Assembly (NCBI GenBank): GCA_038227745.1
Contig: JBBRPS010000699.1
Span: forward strand, 1-5,337
Origin: DASPXY01 sp038227745
Lineage (GTDB): Bacteria > Planctomycetota > Planctomycetia > Gemmatales > Gemmataceae
DNA: 5,337 nucleotides
Direction: 5' to 3'
Part shown: positions 4,723 through 5,337 of the stretch, one piece after another
How the letters are laid out: each line of letters opens with the position of its first letter
Numbering within the stretch: position 1 is the stretch's first letter
Program-made: the position numbers and the translations under genes
Notes under the pieces: generated by a model
Databases searched by the model: none
What the model saw: only the letters and a program-made list of their open reading frames with translations
What the model was told of the DNA's origin: nothing

Positions 4723-5337
4723 ATGTCGCCTCCGCTGCGGACCGCCCGCCCCCTCTGGCTCCTGGCGTTGCTCCTCATCCTCGGGCTCGGCTGCCAGCCC
4801 GCGCGGAAATTCCCCGCCGTCCCGCACAAATCGTCCGTCGGCGAAGACGGTACACGGCCGCGCGGTCCAGAGCCGCACTATGCCTGGATCGACCGCACGC
4901 CGCCCCCGGACATCTCGATCGAATTCGTGGACGCGGCCTCTCGCCCCGACGAGTGGAAGAAGCTCACCGGCTTCTGGACGCACTCGTGGGGCGGAATCGG
5001 CGGCCAGCGCACCGCGCACCTGGGCCTGTCCCCGCTCGGCGCTGTCGCGGCGCTGCGGCTCAGCGCCGCCCACGAGGTCATCCAGGTCAAGGTGCCCCTC
5101 GGCCTGCCCAACCCCACGGCGAACATCCCGCTTTCCAACCCGCCGACGTATCACAAGTGGCTGCTCGGCAAGCGGCTGTTCTTCGACCGCGACCTGTTGC
5201 CCGGCGTACCGAAGCACAACACGCGCGGCTGTACCGATTGCCACGACCCGACCGCCGGGTTCACGGTCCACCGCCCGCGTCCGGATTCCGCCCGCAAGAA
5301 CCCGCCGACGCTCCTCAACTGCGTCTACAACAAACAC
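4723..5337 (+). CDS. Di-haem cytochrome c peroxidase/MauG-like lipoprotein, 3' end outside the window
   Basis: The first 205 residues are visible and the frame is open at the right edge. A signal sequence (LWLLALLLILGLGC, 11-24) ends in a plausible lipobox with Cys24, pointing to a membrane-anchored periplasmic protein. After a stretch of about 120 residues, KVPLGLPNPTANIPLSNPP (123-141) and LLGKRLFFDRDLLP (147-160) lead into the haem-binding motif CTDCH (170-174) and DPTAGF. RKNPPTLLNCVYN (191-203) is the conserved segment that follows the first haem in bacterial di-haem peroxidases and MauG-like proteins. The second haem motif should lie beyond the window. Such proteins reduce hydrogen peroxide or oxidise substrates with electrons from small cytochromes. 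The N-terminal stretch, including EWKKLTGFWTHSWGG (77-91), is longer than in classical CcpA and I do not recognise it. TAAGGAG at 4708-4714, 8 bases before the ATG, fixes the start. Confidence 0.85.
   Translation, partial: MSPPLRTARPLWLLALLLILGLGCQPARKFPAVPHKSSVGEDGTRPRGPEPHYAWIDRTPPPDISIEFVDAASRPDEWKKLTGFWTHSWGGIGGQRTAHLGLSPLGAVAALRLSAAHEVIQVKVPLGLPNPTANIPLSNPPTYHKWLLGKRLFFDRDLLPGVPKHNTRGCTDCHDPTAGFTVHRPRPDSARKNPPTLLNCVYNKH

Noticed and set aside
4555..5337. Minus-strand open frame across the peroxidase gene
   Set aside because: It is the antisense of a gene with signal peptide, haem motif and good ribosome binding site; its own sequence has no recognisable domain.

Overview
The window is GC-rich bacterial DNA with strongly GC-biased third codon positions. 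Lipoprotein and secreted products, a di-haem peroxidase with a long N-terminal extension, a small exported protein of a type I associate with Gemmata-like bacteria, and hairpin repeats between genes together suggest a planctomycete, probably Gemmataceae. That placement is inference from memory of such genomes, not a database result.

Layout. The left edge may hold the first codons of a minus-strand gene that runs out of the window (1-62). A structured, gene-free stretch follows (63-342) with a REP-like hairpin. Next is a STAS-domain protein of the anti-sigma-factor-antagonist type (343-702, +). It converges on an exported alpha/beta hydrolase/esterase (710-1741, -); the two coding regions are only 7 bases apart and a hairpin spans the junction. 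Upstream of the hydrolase lie a good shine-dalgarno, a perfect 17-bp hairpin with a GUAA loop on the hydrolase transcript, and a candidate sigma70-type promoter. Rightward genes follow: a small secreted protein of unknown function (2074-2466), a 12-helix MFS transporter resembling the organic anion/sugar-acid symporters (2602-4101), a 2[4Fe-4S] ferredoxin (4268-4645), and the 5' part of a di-haem cytochrome c peroxidase/MauG-like lipoprotein (4723 to the right edge).

How they may work together. No single pathway ties the window together. The exported esterase, the secreted small protein and the MFS carrier could all serve uptake or breakdown of carbohydrate-derived compounds, but they appear to have separate promoters. 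The ferredoxin and the peroxidase are adjacent and codirectional redox proteins, but one is cytoplasmic and the other periplasmic, and a 19-bp hairpin separates them, so a direct functional link is unproven. I see no CRISPR array, transposase, phage gene, tRNA or rRNA. The most noteworthy non-coding signals are the GNRA-capped leader hairpin of the hydrolase and two near-identical promoter cores in front of the hydrolase and the MFS gene.
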